From Liolophura sinensis (taxonomy: Eukaryota > Mollusca > Polyplacophora > Chitonida > Chitonidae): a DNA stretch of 64,000 nucleotides. Under the pieces are notes generated by a model that was given only the letters and a program-made list of their open reading frames with translations, was not told the origin of the DNA and ran no database searches. This document shows, in pieces, positions 1-13,500 of this stretch. The stretch lies in assembly GCF_032854445.1 (NCBI RefSeq), contig NC_088307.1, positions 28,188,547 through 28,252,546 on the forward strand, in the 5' to 3' direction. Position 1 is the first letter of the stretch, and the number at the start of each line of letters is the position of its first letter. Position numbers and translations under genes: made by a program.

Positions 1-1260
1 TACATTGAGGAGTGTGTTTGAGGAAGTGTGGAAGAAGGAGGGGGTTGAACTGGAAAAGAAACAAAAGGTGAGTTGTCCGAAGAGGTACATTGAGGAGTGT
101 GTGTGAGGAAGTGTGGAAGAAGGAGGGGGTTGAGCTGGAAAAGAAACAAAAGGTGAGTTGTCCAAAGAGGTACATTGAGGAGTGTGGGTGAGGAAGTGTG
201 GAAGAAGGAGGGGGTTGAGCTGGAAAAGAAACAAAAGGTGAGTTGTCCGAAGAGGTACATTGAGGAGTGTGGGTGAGGAAGTGTGGAAGAAGGAGGGGGT
301 TGAGCTGGATAAGAAACAAAAGGTGAATTGTCCGAAGATATACATTGAGGAGTGTGTGTGAGGAAGTGTGGAAGAAGGAGGGGGTTGAGCTGGAAAAGAA
401 ACAAATGGTGAGTTTTCCAAAGAGGTACATTGAGGAGTGTGGGTGAGGAAGTGTGGAAGAAGGAGGGGGTTGAGCTGGAAAAGAAACAAAAGGTGAGTTG
501 TCCGAAGAGGTACATTGAGGAGTGTGTGTGAGGAAGTGTGGAAGAAGGAGGGGGTTGAGCTGGAAAAGAAACAAATGGTGAGTTTTCCAAAGAGGTACAT
601 TGAGGAGTGTGGGTGAGGAAGTGTGGAAGAAGGAGGGGGTTGAGCTGGAAAAGAAACGAAAGGTGAGTTGTCCGAAGAGGTACATTGAGGAGTGTGTGTG
701 AGGAAGTGTGGAAGGAGGGGGTTGAGCTGGAAAAGAAACAAATGGTGAGTTTTCCAAAGAGGTACATTGAGGAGTGTGGGTGAGGAAGTGTGGAAGAAGG
801 AGGGGGTTGAGCTGGAAAAGAAACAAATGGTGAGTTTTCCAAAGAGGTACATTGAGGAGTGTGGGTGAGGAAGTGTGGAAGAAGGAGGGGGTTGAGCTGG
901 AAAAGAAACAAAAGGTGAGTTGTCCGAAGAGGTACATTGAGGAGTGTGTGTGAGGAAGTGTGGAAGAAGGAGGGGGTTGAGCTGGAAAAGAAACAAATGG
1001 TGAGTTTTCCAAAGAGGTACATTGAGGAGTGTGGGTGAGGAAGTGTGGAAGAAGGAGGGGGTTGAGCTGGAAAAGAAACGAAAGGTGAGTTGTCCGAAGA
1101 GGTACATTGAGGAGTGTGTGTGAGGAAGTGTGGAAGGAGGGGGTTGAGCTGGAAAAGAAACAAATGGTGAGTTTTCCAAAGAGGTACATTGAGGAGTGTG
1201 GGTGAGGAAGTGTGGAAGAAGGAGGGGGTTGAGCTGGAAAAGAAACAAATAGTGAGGTCT
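1..1260 (+). repeat. 85-bp minisatellite (~15 copies) with an exon-like segment and GT donor in every unit
   Basis: Units start tacattgaggagtgtg and repeat every 85 bp; two units lack one gaa (82 bp). Each contains a reading segment EEVWKKEGVELEKKQK followed by aaag|gtgagt, a good donor. Its phase 0 and composition fit the exon at 1426, which continues ELSTEKES. Variant order is duplicated at larger scale: the block around 565-760 recurs around 985-1180. The array runs off the left edge. Confidence 0.9.
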
Positions 1261-1425
1261 GAAGAGGTATGAAATATTCTCGAGTATGGCGTTAAAGCCT
1301 CTGTTGTATGTCTAGAGGATCAAAGTGCATGTAACCCACACATGGTATTTTCTCTGCCTGATGTGTTTTATGTTTGCTCTGTATTGGGGTGAAATTAGTA
1401 AGTTGTCTATTTTTGATTCCTTCAG

Positions 1426-1533
1426 GAACTGTCTACTGAGAAGGAAAGCCTACTGTCGACTGTTCAGCTGCTAAACATCCGCCTGTCTGCTGCCAATGAC
1501 ATTCTCACCCTGCAAGAGAAAGAACTATCCAAG
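1426..1533 (+). CDS. CCHCR1: CCHCR1 exon (36 codons)
   Basis: The acceptor is ttccttcag and the donor is aag|gtagga; both phases are 0. It encodes ELSTEKESLLSTVQLLNIRL and continues to LQEKELSK. It corresponds to the vertebrate segment just before the RWREKVFALMVQ motif. Confidence 0.88.
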
Positions 1534-4500
1534 GTAGGACTGGAACTAGGGAATGAATGGATCAGTGTCCGCATTTGTCAAGCAACTTGAAACTCGAGTC
1601 GTCAATTGCAAGTATTTAAAACAAACTCAGCACCAGAAAAGAACTCAAATTGGGGTTGTTACATTGTTTTAGAGTAAAGAATCATTGTTCAGCTTTTAAA
1701 CTCCCTGAAGCAATTTCTCGTGTGAAATGTTCTCACAGTGGAGTGATCTCCCTTTGTGATATGACATGCCATTGTACACATGTACAAGTAGTTGAGGAGA
1801 AGTGATTGTTAATGAGTCTTTGTTGCATCTGTATTCACTTACGGAATCCACTCAAAAAAACCTAATACTTTTATCTTTTTTATAATTTTCATAATTTTTT
1901 TTTTACATGTCTGTTGTTTTTGTTTTCATGGCAGTCAAAGGTCGAAAGTGTTGATAAATCCAAGCTGGAGACATTTCTGCTGACAAGGTATGTACCTGTG
2001 TACATGGAAATAGTTGTCTGTAACATGTTTTAATGAATGTTACATGAACATTACTTGATTGTTATATGAATGTTACGTGTATGTTATTTGAATGTTACCT
2101 GAACGTTACATGTATGTTACCTGAATGTTACATGAATGTACTTAAATGTTACATGAATGTTACTTGAATGTTACATGTATGTTACCTGAATGTTACATGA
2201 ACGTTACATCAAGGTTACTTGAATGTTACATGAATGTTACTTGAATGTTACGTGAACGTTACATGAACATGTGTATACCAAGTACTGGAAGTCACAACTC
2301 ACAAAATACATAAATATTTATTTATTTAATATTATAGGTAAAGATCAGCACCTAGTACATGCAGTTATACTTACTTTTGTATGTTAACATTTAGGTGGAG
2401 AGAGAAAGTGTTTGCTCTTATGGTTCAACAAAGGTCAGCTGATATTGTGTCCAAGAAAGATTTCCAGAACTGGAAAGAAAAGGTACTTGTTTGTTGAGAA
2501 CTAATTTTTGAGAACCCAAATCGGACAGATCTTTCATTTACAGGTTGTAGTCAGATTTGCTAATGGCGCTACATGCATCTTGATTTAGCTGACAGTCAGA
2601 TTTGCTAACGGTGCTACATGCATCCTGATTTTTCTGACAGACAGATTTGCTGACGGCGCTACATGCATCCTGATTTATCTGACGGGGAGATTTGCTAACG
2701 GCATCCAGATTTAGCTGACAGTCAGATTTGCTAACGGCGCTACATGCATCCAGATTTATCTGACAGTCAGATTTGCTAACGGCACTACATGTATCCTGAT
2801 TTAGCTGACAGACAGATTTGCTAACGGCGCTACATGCATCCAGATTTAGCTGACAGACAGATTTGCTAATGGCACTACATGCATCCTGATTTAGCTGACA
2901 GAGAGATTTGCTGAAGGCACTACATGCATCCTGATTTAGCTGACTGAGAGATTTGCTAACGGCACTAGATGCATCCTGGTTTAGCTGACAGACAGATTTG
3001 CTAATGGCTATACATGCATCCTGATTTAGCTGACAGGCAGATTTCCTAACGGCACTACATGCATCCTGATTTAGCTGACAGACACATATGCAAACGGCAC
3101 TACATGCATCTTGATTAGCTGACAGACAGATTTGCTAACGGTGCTATATGCATCCTGATTTAGCTGACAGACAGATTTGCTAATGGCACTACATGCATCA
3201 CGATTTAGCTGACAGACAGATTTGCTAACGGCACTACATGCATCCTGATTTAGCTGACCGTCAGATTTGCTTACGGCACTACATGCATCCTGATTTAGCT
3301 GACAGACAGATTTGATAACGGTACCACAAACATCCTGATTTTGCTGACAGATTGTTGGGTAAATGCCCTAAAATCTCACCAAAAAATGAGCATTTATAGA
3401 AGCTTATCAGTATTCTAATACATAACTTTAGGAGCTGAAACTTCTAACAAACATTTAACATATATGGTTAAGATACATGTACTTGTCTCTGTATAAAATT
3501 GCATGCAAATTTATCCTTGCTGTTTAAAGCGGATGGAAAAAATTTTGTAGGTTGGGTGTGGAAAAACTGATCATTTCCTTATCCGAGGCCGCTGGTATAC
3601 TCTGGGCCCTCCAAATGTCTCAATTTATCAACTTACTACTCTTATAAAAGTGAAATAACGAAGAACCTCTACCAATCAATCAGTCAATCAGTCAGTGGTC
3701 CCTTTGCATTGTTTTAATGGTATTGTTGAATAATTCTACACCAGTGACGACTAATAAATTACAATTAGGGTAAATGACTTAAGATTTTAATTTTAATGCA
3801 GTGTTCGTTCATTTGATGATGTATGTGTTTAGTGGTAATTGTGTTTTTCAGACGTGAATAGACTTTGTGGTGGAGGTGTGGGCTGTTGAGTGGTAATTGT
3901 GTTTTTCAGACGTGAATAGACTTTGTGGTGGAGGTGTGGGCTGTTGAGTGGTAATTGTGTTTTTCAGACGTGAATAGACTTTGTGGTGGAGGTGTGGGCT
4001 GTTGAGTGGTAATTGTGTTTTTCAGACGTGAATAGACTTTGTGGTGGAGGTGTGGGCTGTTGAGTGGTAATTGTGTTTTTCAGACGTGAATAGACTTTGT
4101 GGTGGAGGTGTGGGCTGTTGAGTGGTAATTGTGTTTTTCAGACGTGAATAGACTTTGTGGTGGAGGTGTGGGCTGTTGAGTGGTAATTGTGTTTTTCAGA
4201 CGTGAATAGACTTTGTGGTGGAGGTGTGGGCTGTTGAGTGGTAATTGTGTTTTTCAGACGTGAATAGACTTTGTGGTGGAGGTGTGGGCTGTTGAGTGGT
4301 AATTGTGTTTTTCAGACGTGAATAGACTTTGTGGTGGAGGTGTGGGCTGTTGAGTGGTAATTGTGTTTTTCAGACATGAATAGACTTTGTGGTGGAGGTG
4401 TGGGCTGTTGAGTGGTAATTGTGTTTTTCAGACGTGAATAGACTTTGTGGTGGAGGTGTGGGCTGTTGAGTGGTAATTGTGTTTTTCAGACGTGAATAGA

Positions 4501-7500
4501 CTTTGTGGTGGAGGTGTGGGCTGTTGAGTGGTAATTGTGTTTTTCAGACGTGAATAGACTTTGTGGTGGAGGTGTGGGCTGTGTGTTGACATTAACATCT
4601 TTATGTTTGCATTTTTGTTTGCTTGCATTTCCAGTCTAAAACTCCACCTTTTTATGGACTCTTAACCATGATATAAATCGAACCTTGTGTAGTTTTGTAA
4701 GATAAATGACATGTTTGACCAAAGTTTTGATCCAAGACTAAGCTACCCATGTGACCGAATCCTGTTTGATGTTTCACAGACAGGTGGTAGAGGTTTGTTT
4801 GGAGAAAGTGCGATCACATCCTTGAGCACCAAAATTAGCTTCTGACCTTTGTTTGCCTTGAGAAATGCACTTCATATGCTCAAATATTACAGCAGTTTAG
4901 AAAGAGTTGTTTTAATTCTCTCAGATAAAGAAGCTTGAGGTTGATCTAGCATCTGAGAAGACACGGGCAGAAGTCTTGACGTGTTCCTTATCTGACAGAG
5001 ACGCTCAACTAGAGATGGAGAGGAAACAGAACCAGGTAATTTTAGTGTGTAGTGTATGTATAACCTGTGAAAACAAAGACATGTGTACACAGTGTGTAGA
5101 ATTCAAGTTGGGAATCTCCTAGAGCAGAGCCAATTTGCGTTTCTTATGTGATGTTAAGTGGCATGTTCAAATAATGTCCAGATCAGCTCCATGTACAGCT
5201 GTTTTTGTGATTGCATGACTGAAAGAGAATCTGCAGCAATGTAGGTGTAAACTAGCTGGAAACATCACTGTCATCAAATGTGGATTATAACAAAGAAATA
5301 ATTTACTGGTCTTCCAGCAACTTACAGTTGGCCAAGGGTTTCCCCCCGGGCTCTGCCCGTTTTTCTTCCCATCATAAAGCGAAAGACGTAAGACACCAAT
5401 GAAATACATGTATATAAATTTTAATAAATGAATTACTATTGTTTTGTGGGTTTATCATGAAGCTACTGCAGGAAGACTTGACTAATGCTCAGCAGATCGC
5501 CATTGCTCTGGATGACCAACTCAGTGACTGTAATCAGCAGATAGAGGGACTGAAACAGGCGTTAATCAAGTAAGTCCACAACTGAAACAGGCCTTAGTCA
5601 AGTAAGTCCACAACTGAAACAGGCGTTAGTCAAGTAGGTCCACAACTGAAACACACGTTAGCCAAGTAAGTCCACATCTGAAAAAGGCATTAGTGAAGTA
5701 AGTCCATAACTGAAACAGGCATTAGTCAAGTATGTCCACAACTGAAAGAGGCATTAGTCAAGAATTCCACAACTAAAAGAAGCGTTAGTCAAGTATGTCC
5801 ACAACTGAAAGAGGCATTAGTCAAGTAAAACTACAGCTGAAACTGGCGCTAGTTCAGTAAGTCCATAGCTCAAACAGTCATTGGTCAGATAAGCCCACAA
5901 ATCAAACTGGCATTGGATAAAAAAGTCCAAAGCCAAGCACCGTACAAAGATTTCAAGGGGTGAGTTAAGTAAATCCACAGCTAAAACGTCAAACTTATCA
6001 TTACCAGATCACATGAGTGAAGTAAATATACAACTTTCATCTGGAAGCACAAGTGGATCCTTAACATGTGAAAATGGGATATTGTTTGTTTGTATTCACT
6101 TTGATTGTGATTGTGATTTTCATTCCACTGTTTCATTATGTCACAGTTTTGGTCAGTTCTTCAGCGAGACAGCCACCACCACCCAGCATTCCATGAATGT
6201 TTTGAAGACATATGGACAGAGGGTTACCTTTGCCACAGGACGTCTGGAAATGCTACAAGGTGTGTATCACCTCTGTCACTTTTAATACCTCGTTCCTAAT
6301 CTTACTGTATAATACACAGCTTACAAAGATTATGAAGCCTAGTGTTACAGGAATTAGTGACTCTTACAAACGGCCTCAAAAGAAAATCCATTTTTTATGT
6401 TTGTTGGTACAACTGTCCTTTTTTGCGTATTATGTTTTCAGCCCAGTTCGCTCGTAAGGAAGCACTTCTGAGGTCTCAAATAGAGCAGGGCAGGAAGACA
6501 CCGGCAGAGAGAGACACCTCACCCCCACCTACAGAGGACAGGTAAGGAGTGTGAAATGAGGGGTAGGAACACGTAAGCCATTGGTACAAACTGGTGAAAC
6601 TTTGAATCGTGTTTGGTTTTGCGAATGTTTAAGAATCAGTCATGTTATGGTGAGACTGATTTTAGGTGACAAGCTAATTTCAATAATCTGAGACAAAAAA
6701 TGTGAAAGAAGAGCCTATTATTATCACTATTCTGATGGGGAATTTTAAATTAAAAGTTGAAATGCCTGGATGGGGAAAGTTATTTTTCCAGGAAAATTTA
6801 TTTATTTGATTTGGTGTTTTATGCCGTACTCAAGAATATTTCACTTATACGACGGTGACCAGCATTATGGTAGGTGGAAACCAGGCAGAGCCCGGGAGAA
6901 ACCCACGACCATCTGCAGGCTGCTGACAGACCTTCCCACGTACGGCCTCCAGGAAAATGAGGGGAGGATTGTGGTTAGGCTCATAATTGTCTTTACAATA
7001 CATGCACTGTGGACTAGTCTGTGTGCAGACTACAGAACCAGCCTGAGCTTTACATATACTGTACATGTGATACTACTACTCTGTGTGCAGACTACAAAAC
7101 CAGCCTGAGCTTTACATATACTGTACATGTGATATTACTAGTCTGTGTGCAGACTACAGAACCAGCCTGAGCTTTACATATACCGTACATGTAATGCTAC
7201 TAGTCTGTGTGCAGACTACAGAACCAGCCTGAGCTTTACATATACCGTACATGTAATGCTACTAGTCTGTGTGCAGACTACAGAACCAGCCTGAGCTTTT
7301 CATATACTGTACATGTAATGCTACTAGTCTGTGTGCAGACTACAAAACCAGCCTGAGCTTTACATATACTGTACATGTGATATTACTAGTCTGTGTGCAG
7401 ACTACAGAACCAGCCTGAGCTTTACATATACTTTACATGTGATACTACTAGTCTGTGTGCAGACTACAGAACCAGCCTGAGCTTTACATATACTGTACAT

Positions 7501-10500
7501 GTAATACTACTAGTCTGTGTGCAGACTACAAAACCAGCGTTAGCTTTACATATACTGTACATGTAATACTACTAGTCTGTGTGCAGACTACAGAACCAAC
7601 CTGAGCTTTACATATACTGTACATGTGATACTACTAGTCTGTGTGCAGACTACAGAACCAGCTTGAGCTTTACATATACTGTACATGTGATATTACTAGT
7701 CTGTGTGCAGACTACAGAACCAGCTTGAGCTTTACATATACTGTACATGTGATACTACTAGTCTGTGTGCAGACTACAGAACCAGCCTGAGCTTTACATA
7801 TACTGTACATGTAATATGCTGACTTACTAAAATATTTATTCCAAATAGCCTGGAAAAAGTGAATTTTGGGCCAGAAAGATCATGAAAAAAACCTGGAGAC
7901 TTTCAATAAAATGGTAGTTTCGAGTTGGAACTCTTTTGTTGTCAAAGATAAAAACAATCATACTGTGTCATGTGACTTTTGAAAATTGTTTTGTTGACAT
8001 TAATTGACTAATCACTTGCCTCACCTTTGACCTCGAAACTCGTATATTATGGTGTTTGAGCCCTGTATGAAAAATGTTTACTTTGGTTGCAGATTAAGTG
8101 CCACTTCCCACTTACAAGAGGAGCTTGATGCTGTGACAAGAGAACGAGATACGCTTGCTGCTCAGATACGAGAAGACGCTCTAATGTTGGAGACAAGATT
8201 GGCCTCCTGCAGACAGGAAGGTATAAAAGCTGACCACCGAACAGTTTGATGTCAGCAGAATCTTAAATGTGAAGATTTCATATATTTGAGAGTGTAAAAT
8301 TTGAGGGAGAAAAAATAAAATAATTCATGTAAATTCCTGATATTTGAAGACTCAACAGTTTTCTTTCTCAGCAGTTCGTGCAACATTTTGTGTTTTGCTG
8401 TATTTTCAGTTCAGTCTGATATAGCCAATCTTCGCAGTTCTGTGGTTGCCTTGGAGATGTCGCTTCAGGAGAGGTCAGAGGTGAGGACGAGCAAGTGCAA
8501 TGATGTGGTTATTTAAACACAGATTTGAGTCCATTTCAACAAAATGTGCCAAATACATGTGCATATTGTTTAGTGTGAAGTGATATGCGACAAGGGAGGC
8601 CACTCTGTTGTTGTATCATGCCATCTTAAGTCCTGTGCATTAATCATAAATATTTTTCATGTGAGAGGTGAAGAAGCATGGGTTTTCATTTGCACCTTTT
8701 TATGAGAATTGTATTTATCATGTTCAGTCTTCTCTGTGCAATATTCTATTCATAATTTATTTTTTTTACCATACTGTGATTTGGTGACAAGTTTAAGCAA
8801 TGTTTTAGGCTGTAAGCCTTCACATACTTGTGTATATGGAGTCACGTCACACATGAGGTTGTGTATGATGTCGTGTTGTTGAGTGACGTGAGAACTGTTA
8901 AATTGGACTGGAGCTCACATTTGAATGTCATAAAACAAGATGTTTCCTTTTGATGTCGTGATGTCAGGGTGTGTAAAAACAAAAGTGATATCTAACTCTA
9001 GCCAGTGAGATATCCGTTTTATCAGTGAAGGAAATCCTGACATTTCACCTTTATATACATAATAAATTTCTTTCCCAGCTTTTTGGAATATATAGGTATG
9101 AGTATGTTGTTCATTAGATGGACTAACCATGTGAGAAAATAGAAACTAAATATTCTTGCAACAATCACTTGTATATACTAGCTAAAAAGAGCAGACCAGG
9201 TGTACCAAAAATTAGAAGAAATAGGGTATTTTTGTGTTGTGTTTTCTTAGAATTGAGGATGACTGTTTATGACACCCATGCATATGACATTGTCTGATTA
9301 ATTAGTGGCATGTAATGTCAGTGTACATGTAAGTTTGTCTTTTGTTTTCCCAGAAATATACATGAGCATCCTTATTCTTTTGCATACTGACACAGCCTTG
9401 TCTTACGTGTGTCTTTCTCAGATATGTGCACCATTGTTATGGACATCAGAAACCTTGTCCCTGAAATCCATTGTGTACATGACTTTGTCTGATGTTTTCC
9501 CAGAAATCCATTGTGTACATGACTTTGCCTCATGTTTTCCCTGAAATCCATTGTGTACATGACTTTGTCTGATGTTTTCCCAGAAATCCATTGTGTACAT
9601 GACGTTGTCTGATGTTTTCCCAGAAATCCATTGTGTACATGACTTTGTTTGATATTTTCCCTGAAATCCATTGTGTACATGACTTTGTCTGATGTTTTCC
9701 CAGAAATCCATTGTGTACATGACTTTGTCTCATGTTTTCCCTGAAATCCATTGTGTACATGACTTTGCCTCATGTTTTCCCTGAAATCCATTGTGTACAT
9801 GACTTTGTCTGATGTTTTCCCTGAAATCCATTGTGTACATGACTTTGTCTGATGTTTTCCCTGAAATCCATTGTGTACATGACTTTGTCTGATGTTTTCC
9901 CAGGAATCCATTGTGTACATGACTTTGTCTGATGTTTTCCCTGAAATCCATTGTGTACATGACTTTATCTGATGTTTTCCCAGAAATCCATTGTGTACAT
10001 GACTTTGTCTGATGTTTTCCCTGAAATCCATTGTGTACATGACTTTGTCTGATGTTTTCCCAGAAATCCATTGTGTACATGACGTTGTCTTGTGTTTTCC
10101 CTGAAATCCATTGTGTACATGACTTTGTCTGATGTTTTCCCAGAAATCTATTGTGTACATGACTTTGTCTTGTGTTTTCCCAGAAATCCATTGTGTACAT
10201 GACTTTGTCTGATGTTTTCCCAGAAATCCATTGTGTACATGACTTTGTGTTGTGTTTTCCCTTAAATCCATTATGTACATGACTTTGTCTAATGTTTTCC
10301 CAGAAATCTTTTGTGTACATGACTTTGTCTTGTGTTTTCCCTGAAATCCATTGTGTACATGACTTTGTCTGATGTTTTCCCTGAAATCCATTGTGTACAT
10401 GACTTTGTCTGATGTTTTCCCAGAAATCCATTGTGTACATGACTTTGTCTGATGTTTTCCCTGAAATCCATTGTGTACATGACTTTGCCTCATGTTTTCC

Positions 10501-13500
10501 CTGAAATCCATTGTGTACATGACTTTGTATGATGTTTTCCCAGAAATCCATTGTGTACATGACGTTGTCTCATGTTTTCCCAGAAATCCATTGTGTACAT
10601 GACTTTGCCTCATGTTTTCCCAGAAATCCATTGTGTACATGACTTTGACTTGTGTTTTCTCAGAAATCCATTGTGTTCATGACTTTGTCTGATGTTTTCC
10701 CTTAAATCCATTGTGTACATGACTTTGTCTGATGTTTTCCCTTAAATCCATTGTGTACATGACTTTGTGTTGTATTTTCTCAGAAATCCATTATGTACAT
10801 GACTTTATCTTTTTTTTTGTGTTTTTTTCAGAAGTGCGTGTTTCTTAGTGAGAGGGTGGAGACGCTGGAGGGAGAGTTAGAGGAAAGCAGGGACAGCCTG
10901 GAGGAGTTGAGGACGGAACTTGGTAAACAACAACTCTCTGCTCAGCAAGGTACCAGCACTGACAAACTGTGTTTATCACTAGTCATTATATCTTATTTTC
11001 GTTTATTAGCCAGCACCAGTGCCTTACCTTTCTCGTGTATATTCTGCCCACTTTTTATCCCCTACTGGTGCTGTACACTGCTGGTTTTACACCTGTCATC
11101 CATTAGCCCATCTTGAAACAGTTTTCCGGACTTGAATGGTAAAATGGAATGCTTGAATTGAAACATGATACACAACTTTGACTCGACGACTTACAGATCA
11201 GGTGCCATCAACAAAATTATTTGCCGTTTTGTTCAGTTTTGGAATTTCCACAATTTTACACACCTTTTTGGGTCATGCCTCCTGGCATTAAATTGAAACC
11301 TTACACAAAGGCTTCAAAACAAGGTGATTGTTTTTTTCCCATTTTGGCCAGAGTTATGACCGTCTTTGTTCTGTTGTTAACTTTGACATACATGTAGCTA
11401 TTATTCCACCTGTGTCTCACATGTATTGTATGTGTACCTGTAGAGTTGCAGTCATTTCACTCCTTAGCTTTTCATAACTAATGAACTGGACTGTTCAGAT
11501 TTATCAAGATTTAAGCCCCAGTATTAACTTTCATCCAGAGTAAAACTTCAGTCCAGGGCAACCCTTTAGTCCAGGGTAAATCTTCAGTCCAGAGTAAAGC
11601 TTCAGTCCAGGCTAATCCTTTAGCCCAGAGTAAAGCTTCAGTGCCTTAGTCCAGAGTAAAACTTCAGTCCAGGCTAAACGGTTAGTCCAGGGTAAAGCTT
11701 CAGTCCAGGCTAAACCTTTAGCCCAGAGTAAAGCTTCAGTGCCTTAGTCCAGAGTAAATGTTCAGTCCAGAGTAAAGCGTCAGTCCAGGGTAAACCTTTA
11801 ATCCAGAGTAAAAGTTTCAATCCTGGGTAAACCTTTAGACCATAGTAAAGCTTCAGTGCCTTAGTCCAGTGTACAGCTTCAGTCCAGAGTAAATTATTTT
11901 TGGGCTAAGTGCAAAATTGAGGACTTGCTTTAAATCTGGTATTAAGTGTTAGACAGATTTGAGCAACCTGCTCCTGACCTCTGATGTGCCCTGTTTAATG
12001 TGTTGTGTAACACTTGGCAGATTTACCTTGTAGCCCTGAAGACACGAGAAGACGAGCTAGTGGCAGAGTTTACAGACCGGATGGCTGGCCTAGAGCGCAG
12101 TGTGAACGATGCAAAGAGAGAACATGCCAAAGCAGGTAAGACTAGTTTCCTGTCTGGTACTGTAATGTCAGTGTCAACCATGATGTGGGAAAGCAGGTAA
12201 GACTAGTTTCCTGTCTGGTACTGTAAGGTCAGTGTCAACCATGATGTGGGAAAGCAGGTGAGACTAACTTCCTGTCTGGTACTGTAATGTCAGTGTCAAC
12301 CATGATGTGGGAAAGCAGGTAAGACTAGTTTCCTGTCTGGTACTGTAATGTCAGTGTCTACCATGATGTGGGAAAGCAGGTAAGACTAGTTTCCTGTCTG
12401 GTACTGTAATATCAGTGTCAACCATGATGTGGGAAAGCAGGTGAGACTATCTTCCTGTCTGGTACTGTAATATCAGTGTCAACCATGATGTGGGATTTAA
12501 GCGAGTTTACATTCATGTACAGCTGTATATAGTCGTGCTTGTATATACCAAAGACTGTAAAAATGGTCCTTGTGCTGCCTGGCTTGTCACTCAGCACTCG
12601 GCACTGAGAGGTGAGAGCAAGAAAGTGGGACTGGTTGACCTGGTGTCAGTATAATGTGATTAGATGGGGTGTCATGTCTGGTGTCTTTGGCATGATACTT
12701 CAGTGGCAGCAGCACTTTGGTGGCATGGACCTGCCCAGCCACAATAAGACACAATGCATGACACATTGAAGGACTCCTCATCATCATTAAGTACAATGTA
12801 AAACCCCAACCATACATACTTCCCTTTAACTGTTTTAATAGCTCACACTACTTTTGACCAGTGTCAAGTTTTTCTTTTCCCCACCAGATTTTTTTTTTCA
12901 CACCAGGTTTTTTTTTCACACACAAACCTGATCACCATGAGATAGGTGAAATAGTGTTGACCAGGGCATAAAATACCAATAAATTAATCAAAATATTGGT
13001 TATTGGATTTTCTTTAAAAATAGCTTATACGGTAAATAACCTATAGTTTCGCCCTTGGACTCGGAAAGTGTATCCCAGGATTCATTGCGTTGATTGTGGA
13101 CAGTTCATGAATTTAATAAACAAGCTCAAGCTTCACTGAGCAGTTAGTCTATGCTGCCACTACCAAGAGATCATGTGTTCCTCAGTTTTAATCACAATGA
13201 TTTTTAGTACATGAACATCGCAACAGGTTGATTTGTTTTATTATCGTTATTTTGTGATAAATAGGAATTTGGGAGAAAATCTGGAGATTCACCATGACTA
13301 CCCAGTACCTTTATGTATGTGGAGTGTCATGGCAAATATCTGTGTTTAAACTACGGGGCACTCCTTATACAAAGCTGCAGCAGAATTTAACATACCCTGA
13401 ATCAATGCATGCATACTAGGCCTACCAGCAGACGAGATGAAGATGTCAAACTGTGACTAAAGCGACACCTACACACGTGTGTTTGCACCGCAGCAGCTAA

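Noticed and set aside
1-1260. CRISPR-like array
   Set aside because: Units are contiguous repeats without unique spacers, in a eukaryotic gene.
9372-10640. 422-aa minus-strand open frame
   Set aside because: Product of the 40-bp array within a CCHCR1 intron. Overlapping frames give the same peptide.
12021-12033. Acceptor cacttggcag at 12020 for the CCHCR1 exon
   Set aside because: It would put the exon out of phase with the preceding one. The acceptor at 12033 restores QQ-ALK as in the family.
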